This document shows, one piece after another, positions 1 through 6,539 of a DNA stretch of 9,906 bases. The DNA lies in contig CAMLHZ010000032.1 in assembly GCA_946480085.1 (NCBI GenBank), positions 1-9,906 of the forward strand. The letters are read 5' to 3'. Position 1 is the stretch's first letter; each line of letters begins with the position of its first letter. The position numbers and the translations under genes were made by a program. This stretch comes from an uncultured Flavobacteriales bacterium (GTDB lineage Bacteria > Bacteroidota > Bacteroidia > Flavobacteriales > Crocinitomicaceae). The notes below the pieces were generated by a model that saw nothing but the letters and a program-made list of their open reading frames with translations, did not search any database and was not told the DNA's origin.

Positions 1-1759
1 GCACAAATCGACGAATAAAACTGCTGTCGTGATAAGCATATTTAACTGGAAGAATGCTCAAACTTGCTCTCGGCGCTAAAAAGAATTCGTCGTTGTAAGT
101 GGTATAAACAGCTCTTGTACCGAAATCCAGCTGCACTTTCGCATTGGTTTTTTCAATAATGGAATCGGCGACCAGAATCTCCTTGTCTGTTTTAACATCG
201 TACTTATACTTCGTCAATTTCACAGAATCTCTTCTAAAAAGCCATTCCAAATGCTCTTGAGCATATCCGAAATAACGTTGATTTTCAATGGAAAGATTAC
301 TCTTAATGGTTTCCATCAATTGCACAGATTCCGTATTTCCCTGCGGAAGCGAGAATCCAGCACTATCAATCATGCGCCATTCAGAGATCACATCCGAAAA
401 ATCGTCGAACTGAACACCACCGCCAACTTTCAACGTATTGCTGAAGTTTCTATCGCCTTCCCATGTTTTTGTAAACTTCTTCAGATAGAAATTCGCATCG
501 TGATAAGCAGTAAAAATGGATGCATTCAACTGGTTTCGGGCGTGATTAAGGAAAGTACCAACTCCCAAAACGGCAATAGAATCTCCAAACTCCTCTTTCG
601 AAGGATCGGTTTCCAATTCATTAATGAAATACTGTCCCTGAATATCGAAATTCTCAGATTCGTTAGAATTGAATGCAGTAAAATAGGTAGAGCCACGATA
701 TTTCGTCCCTTTATAGGTCAATGAAGTTCCAACTGTAGAAGTTAGAAAACGTGTGTTTTCCTGACCATCGAAATAAATGTTGAATGAATAGGCTTCATTC
801 GATGTTCCGAAATCGGTTTTTTGTGTCTCTGGTGCAAAGCGGAAACGATTGGAAGAAGTATGTGCTAAAATGGACCATTCCCACTTTTCAGTAATGTCGT
901 AAGTTGTGAGCAACTGTGCATCCCAATAAACAGGATTGTAATTTCCTTTTGAAGGAAGCGAATTCAATAAATAACCGTTTGCTCTGTAACGTGTTCCGAA
1001 CAACACCCGAAAACGTTCTCCAAATTTATTTTCGAAATGACCTTCCATTCCCAACAAACCAACCAACGCTGAAGCACGCAAGGAATCTGGTCGTTTATAA
1101 TGAATATCAAGAACAGAACTCAATTTGTCTCCGTATATAGCCTGGAATCCACCACCTGAAAAAGCCAAATTCTGAACCAATAAGGTATTGACAAAACTCA
1201 TTCCTTCTTGCTGACCCGAACGTGTCAAAAACGGGCGATTGACCAAAAACCCATTGACATAAACCAGGTTTTCATCATAATTTCCACCACGAACATTGTA
1301 ATTGGAAGTCAATTCGTTATTGGAACTTGCTGGAGTCGCATAGATCAAAATTCGTTCTACACCACCAGTAAGTAACTTTCCAAAATCAGGTGGACGAATG
1401 GGATCAATTTCAAATTGCTCCACGTAAATGTCCACTATTTTCAGATAACCTTCATTGAGCTTAATTTCAGGGATCTTAACTTGTTCCAGATTTGGAATAA
1501 TCACCTCAGTTGAGCGAACCCCGCTACCTTCTTCAACTAAAATCCGATACGTTCCGGGAACAACATTCTTAAACTCAAATTCACCTTTTCTATCTGTTAG
1601 AGTGATAACGGTGTCTTTCTGATTTGCAAGTACAACAGGCAATTCCGGCCACGGTTTCGAAGATCTGTCGACCACATTTCCCTGCACTTTTACCTGAGCA
1701 AAGGCAATGCTCGAAGTGAAGAATAAAGCGAGTAAAAATAGTCCGGATTTAAAGTTCAT
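1..1759 (-). CDS. TonB-dependent outer-membrane receptor, N-terminal part (truncated by window edge)
   Basis: An uninterrupted frame runs from an ATG at 1759 off the left edge (586 complete codons). Residues 1-21 are a signal peptide (MNFKSGLFLL start, AFAQ cleavage site). Residues about 23-101 form a carboxypeptidase-regulatory-like beta-sandwich (VQGNVVDRSS, TDRKGEFEFKNVVPGTYRI). Residues about 125-222 form the TonB plug, with the NVRGGNYDENLVYVNG segment at 155-170 and a YGDKLSSVLDI end. The rest looks like alternating barrel strands. Such receptors import bulky ligands across the outer membrane using TonB/ExbBD energy; the ligand cannot be told from sequence, and I see no SusD partner on the visible side. 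It lies 48 bp downstream of bshC in the same direction. Full-length family members are usually 750-950 residues, so the C-terminal barrel is missing. No Shine-Dalgarno motif precedes the start; a weak TATTTTCG box lies in the spacer. Confidence 0.9.
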   Translation of the reverse strand, partial: MNFKSGLFLLALFFTSSIAFAQVKVQGNVVDRSSKPWPELPVVLANQKDTVITLTDRKGEFEFKNVVPGTYRILVEEGSGVRSTEVIIPNLEQVKIPEIKLNEGYLKIVDIYVEQFEIDPIRPPDFGKLLTGGVERILIYATPASSNNELTSNYNVRGGNYDENLVYVNGFLVNRPFLTRSGQQEGMSFVNTLLVQNLAFSGGGFQAIYGDKLSSVLDIHYKRPDSLRASALVGLLGMEGHFENKFGERFRVLFGTRYRANGYLLNSLPSKGNYNPVYWDAQLLTTYDITEKWEWSILAHTSSNRFRFAPETQKTDFGTSNEAYSFNIYFDGQENTRFLTSTVGTSLTYKGTKYRGSTYFTAFNSNESENFDIQGQYFINELETDPSKEEFGDSIAVLGVGTFLNHARNQLNASIFTAYHDANFYLKKFTKTWEGDRNFSNTLKVGGGVQFDDFSDVISEWRMIDSAGFSLPQGNTESVQLMETIKSNLSIENQRYFGYAQEHLEWLFRRDSVKLTKYKYDVKTDKEILVADSIIEKTNAKVQLDFGTRAVYTTYNDEFFLAPRASLSILPVKYAYHDSSFIRRFV

Positions 1760-1769
1760 CAGTTTCAAA

Positions 1770-1804
1770 ACGAAAGGAGGCCGAAAATAGTATATTCCTT
1801 TCGT
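1770..1804 (-). terminator. Hairpin between bshC and the TonB receptor gene
   Basis: A perfect 9-bp inverted repeat, ACGAAAGGA (1770-1778) and TCCTTTCGT (1796-1804), encloses a 17-base loop. Read on the minus strand the stem starts four bases after the bshC stop and is followed by only TTTTG, so it could be a weak terminator, an mRNA 3'-end stabiliser or a processing site between the two genes. The short T-run and long loop make a strong terminator unlikely. Confidence 0.45.
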
Positions 1805-1807
1805 CTT

Positions 1808-3385
1808 TTAGCTACGAATTGCAATGAAATTTGAATTAAAAGGCTCTATTCCATCGTATATTGCCTTGAACAATTCGTCAAAATTTCCTGAAGGAGCAAA
1901 ATGCAGCCAGTGAAAATGACGTTCCTGTAAACCACCAGACGGGAACAACTTATCCGCAACGGTATCCATCTGTTTCAGTTGAACCTCGTTTTTCTGTTTC
2001 ACCTGTTTAATGATTCGCTGTTCGAAGTTTTCAATTTGCTTTTGAACGCGCACGACTTCCGCTTCGGCAAAGGATTCTAATGATTTATCCGTTTTCGCAG
2101 CTTTGTCGACCATTGCTTCTTTCAATACTTTCACTGCTGAAGTCAATTCCGAAAAATCAACATCTTCACCACTTAACAAGGCCAGTTGTGCTTTTTTCAA
2201 TTGTTCGATATCGTCTTTAAAATCCAGCCATGATAAATTCATAGTATTCAATTTCTTCTCTGTTCCCCCATCAATTAAAATCACTGAATTTCGTTGAGCA
2301 ATAAGTGGGAAGGGAATGTTTTTGGCTTCGAAAACACCTTTTAGCTGAACCCAGTAAGCCATTTCTCCACCACCTCCAACATAACATATGTTCGGAAGTA
2401 TGGTTTCCTGATAAACTGGTCGAAGAATCACATTTGGAGAAAACGATTCAGGAGAATTTGTTGCCAATTCCTGTAATTCTTCTTTCGAAAAGACCTCACC
2501 GTCAACGGCAAAACCTTTCTCAATTCTATCAATACGAGTTCGTTTGTCTTCTTTCAGTGAAAAAAGATTACAATTCTTCGCAATTGCCTGAGGTGTATAA
2601 CCAGCTTTGATCAGTTCAGCATTGGTTGTTTCAACCGCTTTCAAAGAGGCATCGCTCTCCAATTCACTTAAAATCGAAGGCAAAAACAATGTTTTCAATC
2701 GCGCATCATCAGGTTGAATGACCAAAACACCGTAATCAGCAAAAAGTTCGATCAAAAAACGTTGAAAATAAACGGCATAATTCTCATCAACAGGAATGGA
2801 TAGCAATCGTTGAATGGCCGTTTCTTTACCTTTAAACAGTTCTGAAAAAGTGGAATACACTTCCATAAACTCCTTGGTATTCATTCGACCAACCGCACCC
2901 GTTTGATCTGTCACCCATTTCAATTGTTGATTGAATAAGGATGCACTTGAAATCTCCTCAAAATCATGATCTTCACTTGCCATCCAGAACACAGGAACAG
3001 CTTTATTAACGGAAGATAGAGCGTTGAATTCTTCTGCCAACTTTACCACATGCATTACTTTGTAAACCAGATAAAGTGGTCCGCCAAACAGAGTCAATTG
3101 ATGTCCGGTTGTAATCGTAACCGTACTTCCCTGCTCCAAAAGTTTTAGATTTTTTCGCTGACTTTCAGAAGCAAATTCAAGCATTTGGTCGCTAAGAACG
3201 TTTACCAGAACACTTCTGTTCTCGTTGGAATACAAAGCTGTTTTTTCTGTAGCCTGCAGCTTCAAATCGCTCCCCGAATTCAATGGTCGATGCAAAAATG
3301 CACGAAAGGAATCTTGATTCGTAAATGCTTTCGAGAACCCCGAAAACTGTTTGAAATCACTGCGAGATGCTTCTGAAATTTTCAT
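1808..3385 (-). CDS. bshC: Bacillithiol biosynthesis cysteine-adding enzyme BshC
   Basis: This 525-residue protein matches the BshC (YllA) family over its full length. BshC is thought to join L-cysteine to glucosaminyl-malate, giving the low-molecular-weight thiol bacillithiol in the cytoplasm. Recognisable blocks are TTGHQLTLFGGPLY at residues 92-105 and FWMASEDHDFEEI at 133-145 in the nucleotide-binding-like core, LRPVYQETILPN at 321-332, VGGGGEMAYW at 336-345, a long charged helical stretch at about 390-475 matching the family's coiled coil, and GLQERHFHWLHF near the C terminus. The length is close to the usual 530-540 residues. The start is the ATG at 3385; no Shine-Dalgarno motif and no convincing promoter box is seen upstream (TAATTTTA directly before the start is only a weak match). 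BshA and BshB are not in the window. The enzyme step is family knowledge, not proven here. Confidence 0.95.
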   Translation of the reverse strand: MKISEASRSDFKQFSGFSKAFTNQDSFRAFLHRPLNSGSDLKLQATEKTALYSNENRSVLVNVLSDQMLEFASESQRKNLKLLEQGSTVTITTGHQLTLFGGPLYLVYKVMHVVKLAEEFNALSSVNKAVPVFWMASEDHDFEEISSASLFNQQLKWVTDQTGAVGRMNTKEFMEVYSTFSELFKGKETAIQRLLSIPVDENYAVYFQRFLIELFADYGVLVIQPDDARLKTLFLPSILSELESDASLKAVETTNAELIKAGYTPQAIAKNCNLFSLKEDKRTRIDRIEKGFAVDGEVFSKEELQELATNSPESFSPNVILRPVYQETILPNICYVGGGGEMAYWVQLKGVFEAKNIPFPLIAQRNSVILIDGGTEKKLNTMNLSWLDFKDDIEQLKKAQLALLSGEDVDFSELTSAVKVLKEAMVDKAAKTDKSLESFAEAEVVRVQKQIENFEQRIIKQVKQKNEVQLKQMDTVADKLFPSGGLQERHFHWLHFAPSGNFDELFKAIYDGIEPFNSNFIAIRS

Positions 3386-3483
3386 GCGGTAAAATTAAGC
3401 ATTCAATACCTAAACGAATTTCGATTTTAACAGAAAACAAGAAATATTTACCCTGTAAACTATTTTTAGGATTTGGAGAATAG

Positions 3484-3559
3484 TCACACTTCGATACATT
3501 TCGTCCTTCCGGACGAAACACTCAGTGTGACCTGAAAACGTAACTGGTCAGACTGAGTG
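3484..3559. repeat. Compound palindromic intergenic repeat with competing stems
   Basis: Outer arms TCACACT (3484-3490) and AGTGTGA (3524-3530) flank a perfect inner stem, TTTCGTCC (3499-3506) and GGACGAAA (3511-3518), with loop TTCC. The right arm CACTCAGTGTGACC (3519-3532) also matches GGTCAGACTGAGTG (3546-3559) in inverted orientation at 13 of 14 positions, so a second stem could form at the expense of the outer arms. The TCACACTTCGA and CTCAGTGTGA arms resemble dispersed palindromes common between genes in Bacteroidota genomes. It lies in the divergent bshC/PPIase spacer, upstream of the PPIase promoter, so it is probably not in the PPIase mRNA. Confidence 0.75.
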
Positions 3560-3602
3560 ATTTCGATTGTAGTGTAACGGAATATCTAAATTATAACGAA
3601 GG

Positions 3603-3631
3603 TTGACAAAAGCAGAATATCTCTATCTTTG
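3603..3631 (+). promoter_or_regulatory. Bacteroidota-type promoter of the PPIase gene
   Basis: TTGACA at 3603-3608 and a perfect TAnnTTTG box, TATCTTTG, at 3624-3631 are separated by 18 bases counted from the TTG. This fits the Bacteroidota primary sigma-factor consensus. Transcription should begin a few bases after 3631, leaving a leader of only about 10 A-rich nucleotides before the ATG at 3646. Confidence 0.75.
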
Positions 3632-3645
3632 CAAAAAAAATTACA

Positions 3646-4098
3646 ATGCAAGGAATTATCACAACAGCAAAAGGTGCAATGACCGTAGAATTCTACGAAG
3701 CAGATGCACCGAATACAGTAGCAAACTTTGTTAAGTTGGCAAAAGAAGGATATTATGATGGTTTGACTTTCCACAGAGTTCTTCCTGATTTCGTTATTCA
3801 GGGTGGATGTCCAAATTCACGTGAAGGAGCAACTGGAATGCCAGGAACTGGTGGTCCTGGATACAAAATTGATTGCGAATTAACAGGTGGAAATCAATAT
3901 CACGATCGTGGTGTTTTATCAATGGCACACGCTGGAAGAAATACTGGTGGATCTCAATTTTTCGTTTGTCACAGCAGAACTAACACAGCTCACTTAGACA
4001 GAAATCATACGTGCTTCGGAAAAGTGATTGATGGATTGGATGTTATTGACGCAATTGCTCAAGGAGATAGAATTGAATCGATTAAGATTGTTGATTAA
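3646..4098 (+). CDS. Cyclophilin-type peptidylprolyl cis-trans isomerase
   Basis: This 150-residue, single-domain cyclophilin catalyses cis-trans isomerisation of X-Pro bonds. With no signal peptide it should be cytoplasmic, as PpiB is. Catalytic-site residues line up with human CypA: R44 in FHRVLPDFVIQGG (CypA R55), F49 and Q52 (F60, Q63), Q104 and F106 in GGSQFF (Q111, F113), L117 and H121 in HLDRNHTCFG (L122, H126). The CypA W121 position is His116, as in many bacterial cyclophilins, which predicts weak cyclosporin binding. Length is near the minimum for the fold. It has its own promoter just upstream and an intrinsic terminator downstream, so it appears monocistronic. The ATG at 3646 is the only sensible start; an A-rich stretch replaces a Shine-Dalgarno motif. 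Confidence 0.96.
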   Translation: MQGIITTAKGAMTVEFYEADAPNTVANFVKLAKEGYYDGLTFHRVLPDFVIQGGCPNSREGATGMPGTGGPGYKIDCELTGGNQYHDRGVLSMAHAGRNTGGSQFFVCHSRTNTAHLDRNHTCFGKVIDGLDVIDAIAQGDRIESIKIVD

Positions 4099-4120
4099 TA
4101 AACGGTGATCTAAAAATATG

Positions 4121-4157
4121 AAGAGTCATTCGCCACAGGTGGATGGCTCTTTTTTTT
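4121..4157 (+). terminator. Intrinsic terminator of the PPIase gene
   Basis: AAGAGTCAT (4121-4129) pairs with ATGGCTCTT (4143-4151) with one G-U pair. An inner CCA/TGG extends the stem over the CCACAGGTGG segment, and a run of eight T (4150-4157) follows. It begins 22 bases after the PPIase stop codon. Confidence 0.88.
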
Positions 4158-4195
4158 GCACAAAAAACATGATTCAATGATTTCACAAACACATT

Positions 4196-4223
4196 AATTC
4201 ATGAATTCGTAAAATCACGAATT
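4196..4223. repeat. AT-rich inverted repeats between two convergent terminators
   Basis: The perfect 12-bp palindrome AATTCATGAATT (4196-4207) overlaps a second inverted repeat, AATTCGT (4204-4210) and ACGAATT (4217-4223). No gene is visible between the PPIase terminator and the DUF1573 terminator; this AT-rich spacer holds only these small symmetric motifs and a few TTCGT repeats further on (4231-4257). Confidence 0.5.
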
Positions 4224-4273
4224 TTCACCAAAAAGCTTTATTCAGTTCGTGAGTTCGCAGATAACATTGGGAT

Positions 4274-4305
4274 AAAAAAAAGCCCGGACAAAACATCCAG
4301 GCTTT
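4274..4305 (-). terminator. Intrinsic terminator of the DUF1573 gene
   Basis: On the minus strand AAAGCCTGGA (4305-4296) pairs with TCCGGGCTTT (4288-4279) around a 7-base loop, with one G-U pair. The T-tract overlaps the end of the stem and lies at 4281-4274. The hairpin begins about 23 bases after the DUF1573 stop codon and ends that gene, or the Nudix-DUF1573 unit, tail to tail with the PPIase transcript. Confidence 0.9.
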
Positions 4306-4328
4306 CTATATAAATCCGTGGTGGAAAA

Positions 4329-4796
4329 TTAATGACCGTGTCCTTCGTGCCCTTCTTGGGTTCCTTCTGTTTGTTGAGGCAATACTGTTCCTTTAATTGT
4401 AAGGATGATAGGCTCAGTTGAAACATTTGTGGTAACAGTGATCGTTTTTGTAAACGCACCAATACGTTTTGTATCGTACTTCACAACCAATTTTTCTGTT
4501 TTTCCTTTTTTAAGCGGCTCAGTTGGTTTTTGAGGAGTTGTACAACCACAGCTTGGTCTAGCTTCAGTAATCATAACAGGCTCTTTTCCGTTATTCTTAA
4601 ACTCAAAAACGAATGACGTATCCGTTCCGTATGGAATATCATTCATTTCAATAACCAAGGTTTTAAACTCAACTGGAGCTTTCTTAACCTTTGCAATTTT
4701 TTCTTTCTTTGGTTTTGTTTCTTTAGCTGGTTCTGTTGTTTGAGCCATTGCTCCAACAGTTAAAAGTGAACAAGCCAATATCAATAATGCTTTCAT
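4329..4796 (-). CDS. Secreted DUF1573 family protein with His-rich tail
   Basis: From the ATG at 4796 this gives a 155-residue protein. That start is preferred over the in-frame upstream one at 4826 because it places a clean signal peptide at the N terminus: MKALLILACS, hydrophobic core, AMAQ cleavage near residue 18 or 19. Residues about 20-40 are a Lys/Glu/Pro-rich linker. Residues about 43-138 form the DUF1573 beta-sandwich, with the family's PSCGCT motif at 81-86 and the FEFKNNGKEPVMI strand before it. The tail (146-155) ends in EGHEGHGH, with three His. DUF1573 proteins are common exported proteins of Bacteroidota whose function is not established; the fold resembles Ig/ASH-like adhesion or scaffold domains. 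The CGC pair could form a disulfide or bind metal, which is inference. It lies 65 bp downstream of the Nudix gene and may share its transcript. Confidence 0.9.
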   Translation of the reverse strand: MKALLILACSLLTVGAMAQTTEPAKETKPKKEKIAKVKKAPVEFKTLVIEMNDIPYGTDTSFVFEFKNNGKEPVMITEARPSCGCTTPQKPTEPLKKGKTEKLVVKYDTKRIGAFTKTITVTTNVSTEPIILTIKGTVLPQQTEGTQEGHEGHGH

Positions 4797-4861
4797 CTTT
4801 ATAGTTTTTACTTTACAAGAATACAATAGATTTCGAAAAGTACTGTTGTGTTAACAAAATT

Positions 4862-5476
4862 TTATCCAAACTTTTTCTCCCACATTTTTAAAACAGCCTT
4901 AATTGAACCATACGTATTCCGTTTAATTTTCTTCAAGTCTTCTTTTTTGACCCATTTCGCATCTGTAATATCTTCCTCCGTTTGCGCAGTCAATTCCTTT
5001 GGTCCGGAATACAGGAAGTAGTACCAATAATTGCGTTTAAGCACTTTCTTATTTTGAAAAGTATAGGTATGATAAGTTTCACCAATAATGTCGAACAGAA
5101 CATGTCCCTGAATTCCACATTCCTCTTCAATTTCTCTGTAACCGGCAATTTGAGGTAATTCTCCTTTCTCAATTTTACCCTTGGGCAAGTCCCATTTTCC
5201 AAGGCGCTTAATAACCAAAATTGATTTTTTACGTCTTACAACACCGCCCGCAGTACTGATTTTAGTGTAAGATCTGAAAACGCGCTTAAAATCTGCTTCC
5301 ACATTCGCACAATTTATCACAACAAGATTCGCTTCCTTATAATCTAAAAGCATTCTAAAAAAGTCGCTATTCGACTCAAAATCTGACAGTTCTAAAAAGA
5401 CAATTCCTTTCCCTTTCTTTTTCTCGCTCTGTTGAACAAAGCGAACTTCGACGTTATCAATAAAAACTTTGTACAT
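4862..5476 (-). CDS. Nudix hydrolase
   Basis: This 204-residue protein has a complete Nudix box at residues 100-122. It starts GKIEKGE, has seven intervening residues, then REIEEECGI, so all signature residues (G, E, RE, EE, G) are present; these bind the Mg2+ that cleaves nucleoside diphosphate-X bonds. The Nudix domain covers about 73-200 (GGVVRRKKSILVIKR strand, WDLPKG before the box). Residues 1-70 form a separate N-terminal region beginning MYKVFIDNVEVRF, typical of a Bacteroidota Nudix subgroup. The substrate cannot be predicted. The ATG at 5476 is chosen over the ATG at 5485 and a TTG at 5497 because family members start with MYKVF as I recall them, and because the longer forms would overlap pyrE. 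It is divergent from pyrE with 7 bp between start codons, so its promoter must lie inside pyrE coding sequence. Confidence 0.93.
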   Translation of the reverse strand: MYKVFIDNVEVRFVQQSEKKKGKGIVFLELSDFESNSDFFRMLLDYKEANLVVINCANVEADFKRVFRSYTKISTAGGVVRRKKSILVIKRLGKWDLPKGKIEKGELPQIAGYREIEEECGIQGHVLFDIIGETYHTYTFQNKKVLKRNYWYYFLYSGPKELTAQTEEDITDAKWVKKEDLKKIKRNTYGSIKAVLKMWEKKFG

Positions 5477-5479
5477 TTG
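5447..5479 (+). promoter_or_regulatory. Putative pyrE promoter overlapping the Nudix start codon
   Basis: A perfect TAnnTTTG box, TACATTTG, lies at 5472-5479, with a weaker TTCG (5447-5450) 21 bases upstream as the possible -33 element. The box contains the complement of the Nudix initiator ATG (5474-5476). It ends four bases before the pyrE ATG (5484), so transcription would start at or next to the start codon and pyrE mRNA could be leaderless. Confidence 0.6.
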
Positions 5480-5483
5480 CGGC

Positions 5484-6125
5484 ATGATTTCAAACAAAGA
5501 CCAAGCGTTAAAAATAGCAGAATTTTTATTACAAATTAAAGCAGTAAAGTTACAGCCAAGTAATCCGTTTACCTGGGCCTCAGGGTGGTTATCACCTATT
5601 TACTGCGACAATCGAAAAACGCTCTCTTTCCCAGCAATCCGCACACACATTCGTCAAGCTTACGCAACAGCAATTTTGGAACACTTTGGAAAACCAGATG
5701 CAATTGCAGGTGTAGCAACGGGTGGAATTGCACAAGGCGCTTTGGTTGCTCAGGAATTGGGAATTCCTTTTATCTATGTAAGAAGTACGGCAAAAGGTCA
5801 TGGTTTAGGAAATCAAATTGAAGGTCATTTTGAACCAGGACAAAAAATAGTTGTTTTGGAAGATTTGATCTCAACAGGTGGAAGTTCGTTAACGGCAGTT
5901 GAAGCTTTGAGAGAAGCTGGTTGTGATGTTAAAGGACTTGTTGCTATCTTCACATATGAGTTCGACATTGCCTTGAAAAACTTTGACAAGGCCGATTGTG
6001 CTTTCGTAACTTTAACGGATTACGAACATTTGATCGATCAGGCAGTAAAATTGGAATACATTAATGCATCTGATGTTACGTCGTTGAAAGACTGGCGTAA
6101 ATCACCAGACACCTGGAAACCATAA
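5484..6125 (+). CDS. pyrE: Orotate phosphoribosyltransferase
   Basis: This 213-residue enzyme converts orotate and PRPP to orotidine 5'-monophosphate plus pyrophosphate, the fifth step of de novo UMP synthesis, and works as a cytoplasmic dimer. The PRPP-binding signature VVLEDLISTGGSS is at residues 123-135, with the acidic pair E126-D127. The flexible catalytic loop STAKGHGLGNQIEG is at 101-114 with Lys104, and the N-terminal substrate region FTWASGWLSPIYCDNRK at 29-45 matches the family. Length equals the usual 205-215 residues. The ATG at 5484 is chosen over an in-frame ATG at 5469, which would lie upstream of the predicted transcription start and overlap the Nudix start. The SRPBCC gene follows after 3 bp, so the two are co-transcribed. 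No other pyr gene is in the window. Confidence 0.96.
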   Translation: MISNKDQALKIAEFLLQIKAVKLQPSNPFTWASGWLSPIYCDNRKTLSFPAIRTHIRQAYATAILEHFGKPDAIAGVATGGIAQGALVAQELGIPFIYVRSTAKGHGLGNQIEGHFEPGQKIVVLEDLISTGGSSLTAVEALREAGCDVKGLVAIFTYEFDIALKNFDKADCAFVTLTDYEHLIDQAVKLEYINASDVTSLKDWRKSPDTWKP

Positions 6126-6128
6126 ACA

Positions 6129-6530
6129 ATGACAATTAAAGGTACTGAAACAACCATTTCAACTTCTGCGAAAGAAGTGTTCGAATTTCTTTGTATCCCG
6201 AAGAACATAGAACAATTATTGCCGCACGACAAGATTTCAGACTTTCAGGCAGATGATAAAGGTTGCAGCTTCAAAGTACAAGGTGGAATTCTAATCCCTC
6301 TAATTATCACCGAAAAAGTTGATTCAGAAAGAATCGATATGAATGATGATGACAAAGGTCCTTTTCCTTACAAATTGTCCATTCACATTAAAGCAATTGA
6401 TGGAAAATCATGTTCAGGATTCCTTCAATTTGAAGGCGAAGTAAACATGTTCATGAAAATGATGGTTCAAAAACCATTGACTTCGTTGTTTGAGAGTATG
6501 ACGAAAAAGCTTCAATTGAAGTTTGAGTGA
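6129..6530 (+). CDS. Small SRPBCC (START/Bet v 1-like) family protein
   Basis: This 133-residue protein has no signal peptide. Its pattern fits a single SRPBCC fold: an opening strand (TIKGTETTI), the short helix pair SAKEVFEFLCIPKNIEQLLP at 13-32, a series of antiparallel strands (residues 36-106) and a long C-terminal helix from about 107 to 131. This helix-grip fold has a deep hydrophobic cavity that binds lipids, cofactors or other ligands; no catalytic residues are recognisable, so the ligand is unknown. It starts 3 bp after pyrE and is surely translated from the same mRNA. From memory this pairing with pyrE recurs in flavobacteria, suggesting a conserved but uncharacterised partner role; that is inference. 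The gene ends just before a palindromic element. Confidence 0.85.
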   Translation: MTIKGTETTISTSAKEVFEFLCIPKNIEQLLPHDKISDFQADDKGCSFKVQGGILIPLIITEKVDSERIDMNDDDKGPFPYKLSIHIKAIDGKSCSGFLQFEGEVNMFMKMMVQKPLTSLFESMTKKLQLKFE

Positions 6531-6539
6531 TTGTGCCTT

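Noticed and set aside
251..1140. Plus-strand open frames at 251-724 and 916-1140
   Set aside because: They lie antisense to the continuous TonB receptor frame, which has a signal peptide and recognisable domains; their translations look like no known family.
1771..1780. AAAGGAGG on the plus strand resembling a Shine-Dalgarno motif
   Set aside because: No start codon follows at a usable distance on that strand; the bases are one arm of the hairpin at 1770-1804.
2103..3376. Plus-strand open frames opposite bshC
   Set aside because: They are antisense to a full-length, well-matched BshC and have no promoter or family-like features.
3386..3645. Possible small RNA or riboswitch in the bshC/PPIase spacer
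   Set aside because: The stems lie upstream of the PPIase promoter, no promoter box serving them is seen, and no known riboswitch core is recognisable; a dispersed palindromic repeat fits better.
3586..3774. Minus-strand Cys-rich small protein opposite the PPIase start
   Set aside because: The Cys and Phe content is a by-product of the antisense reading of the PPIase gene and its A-rich leader; no start signal is seen.
5477..5497. Longer N terminus for the Nudix protein starting at 5485 or 5497
   Set aside because: It would overlap pyrE, adds residues not expected in the family, and the 5497 start is a TTG.
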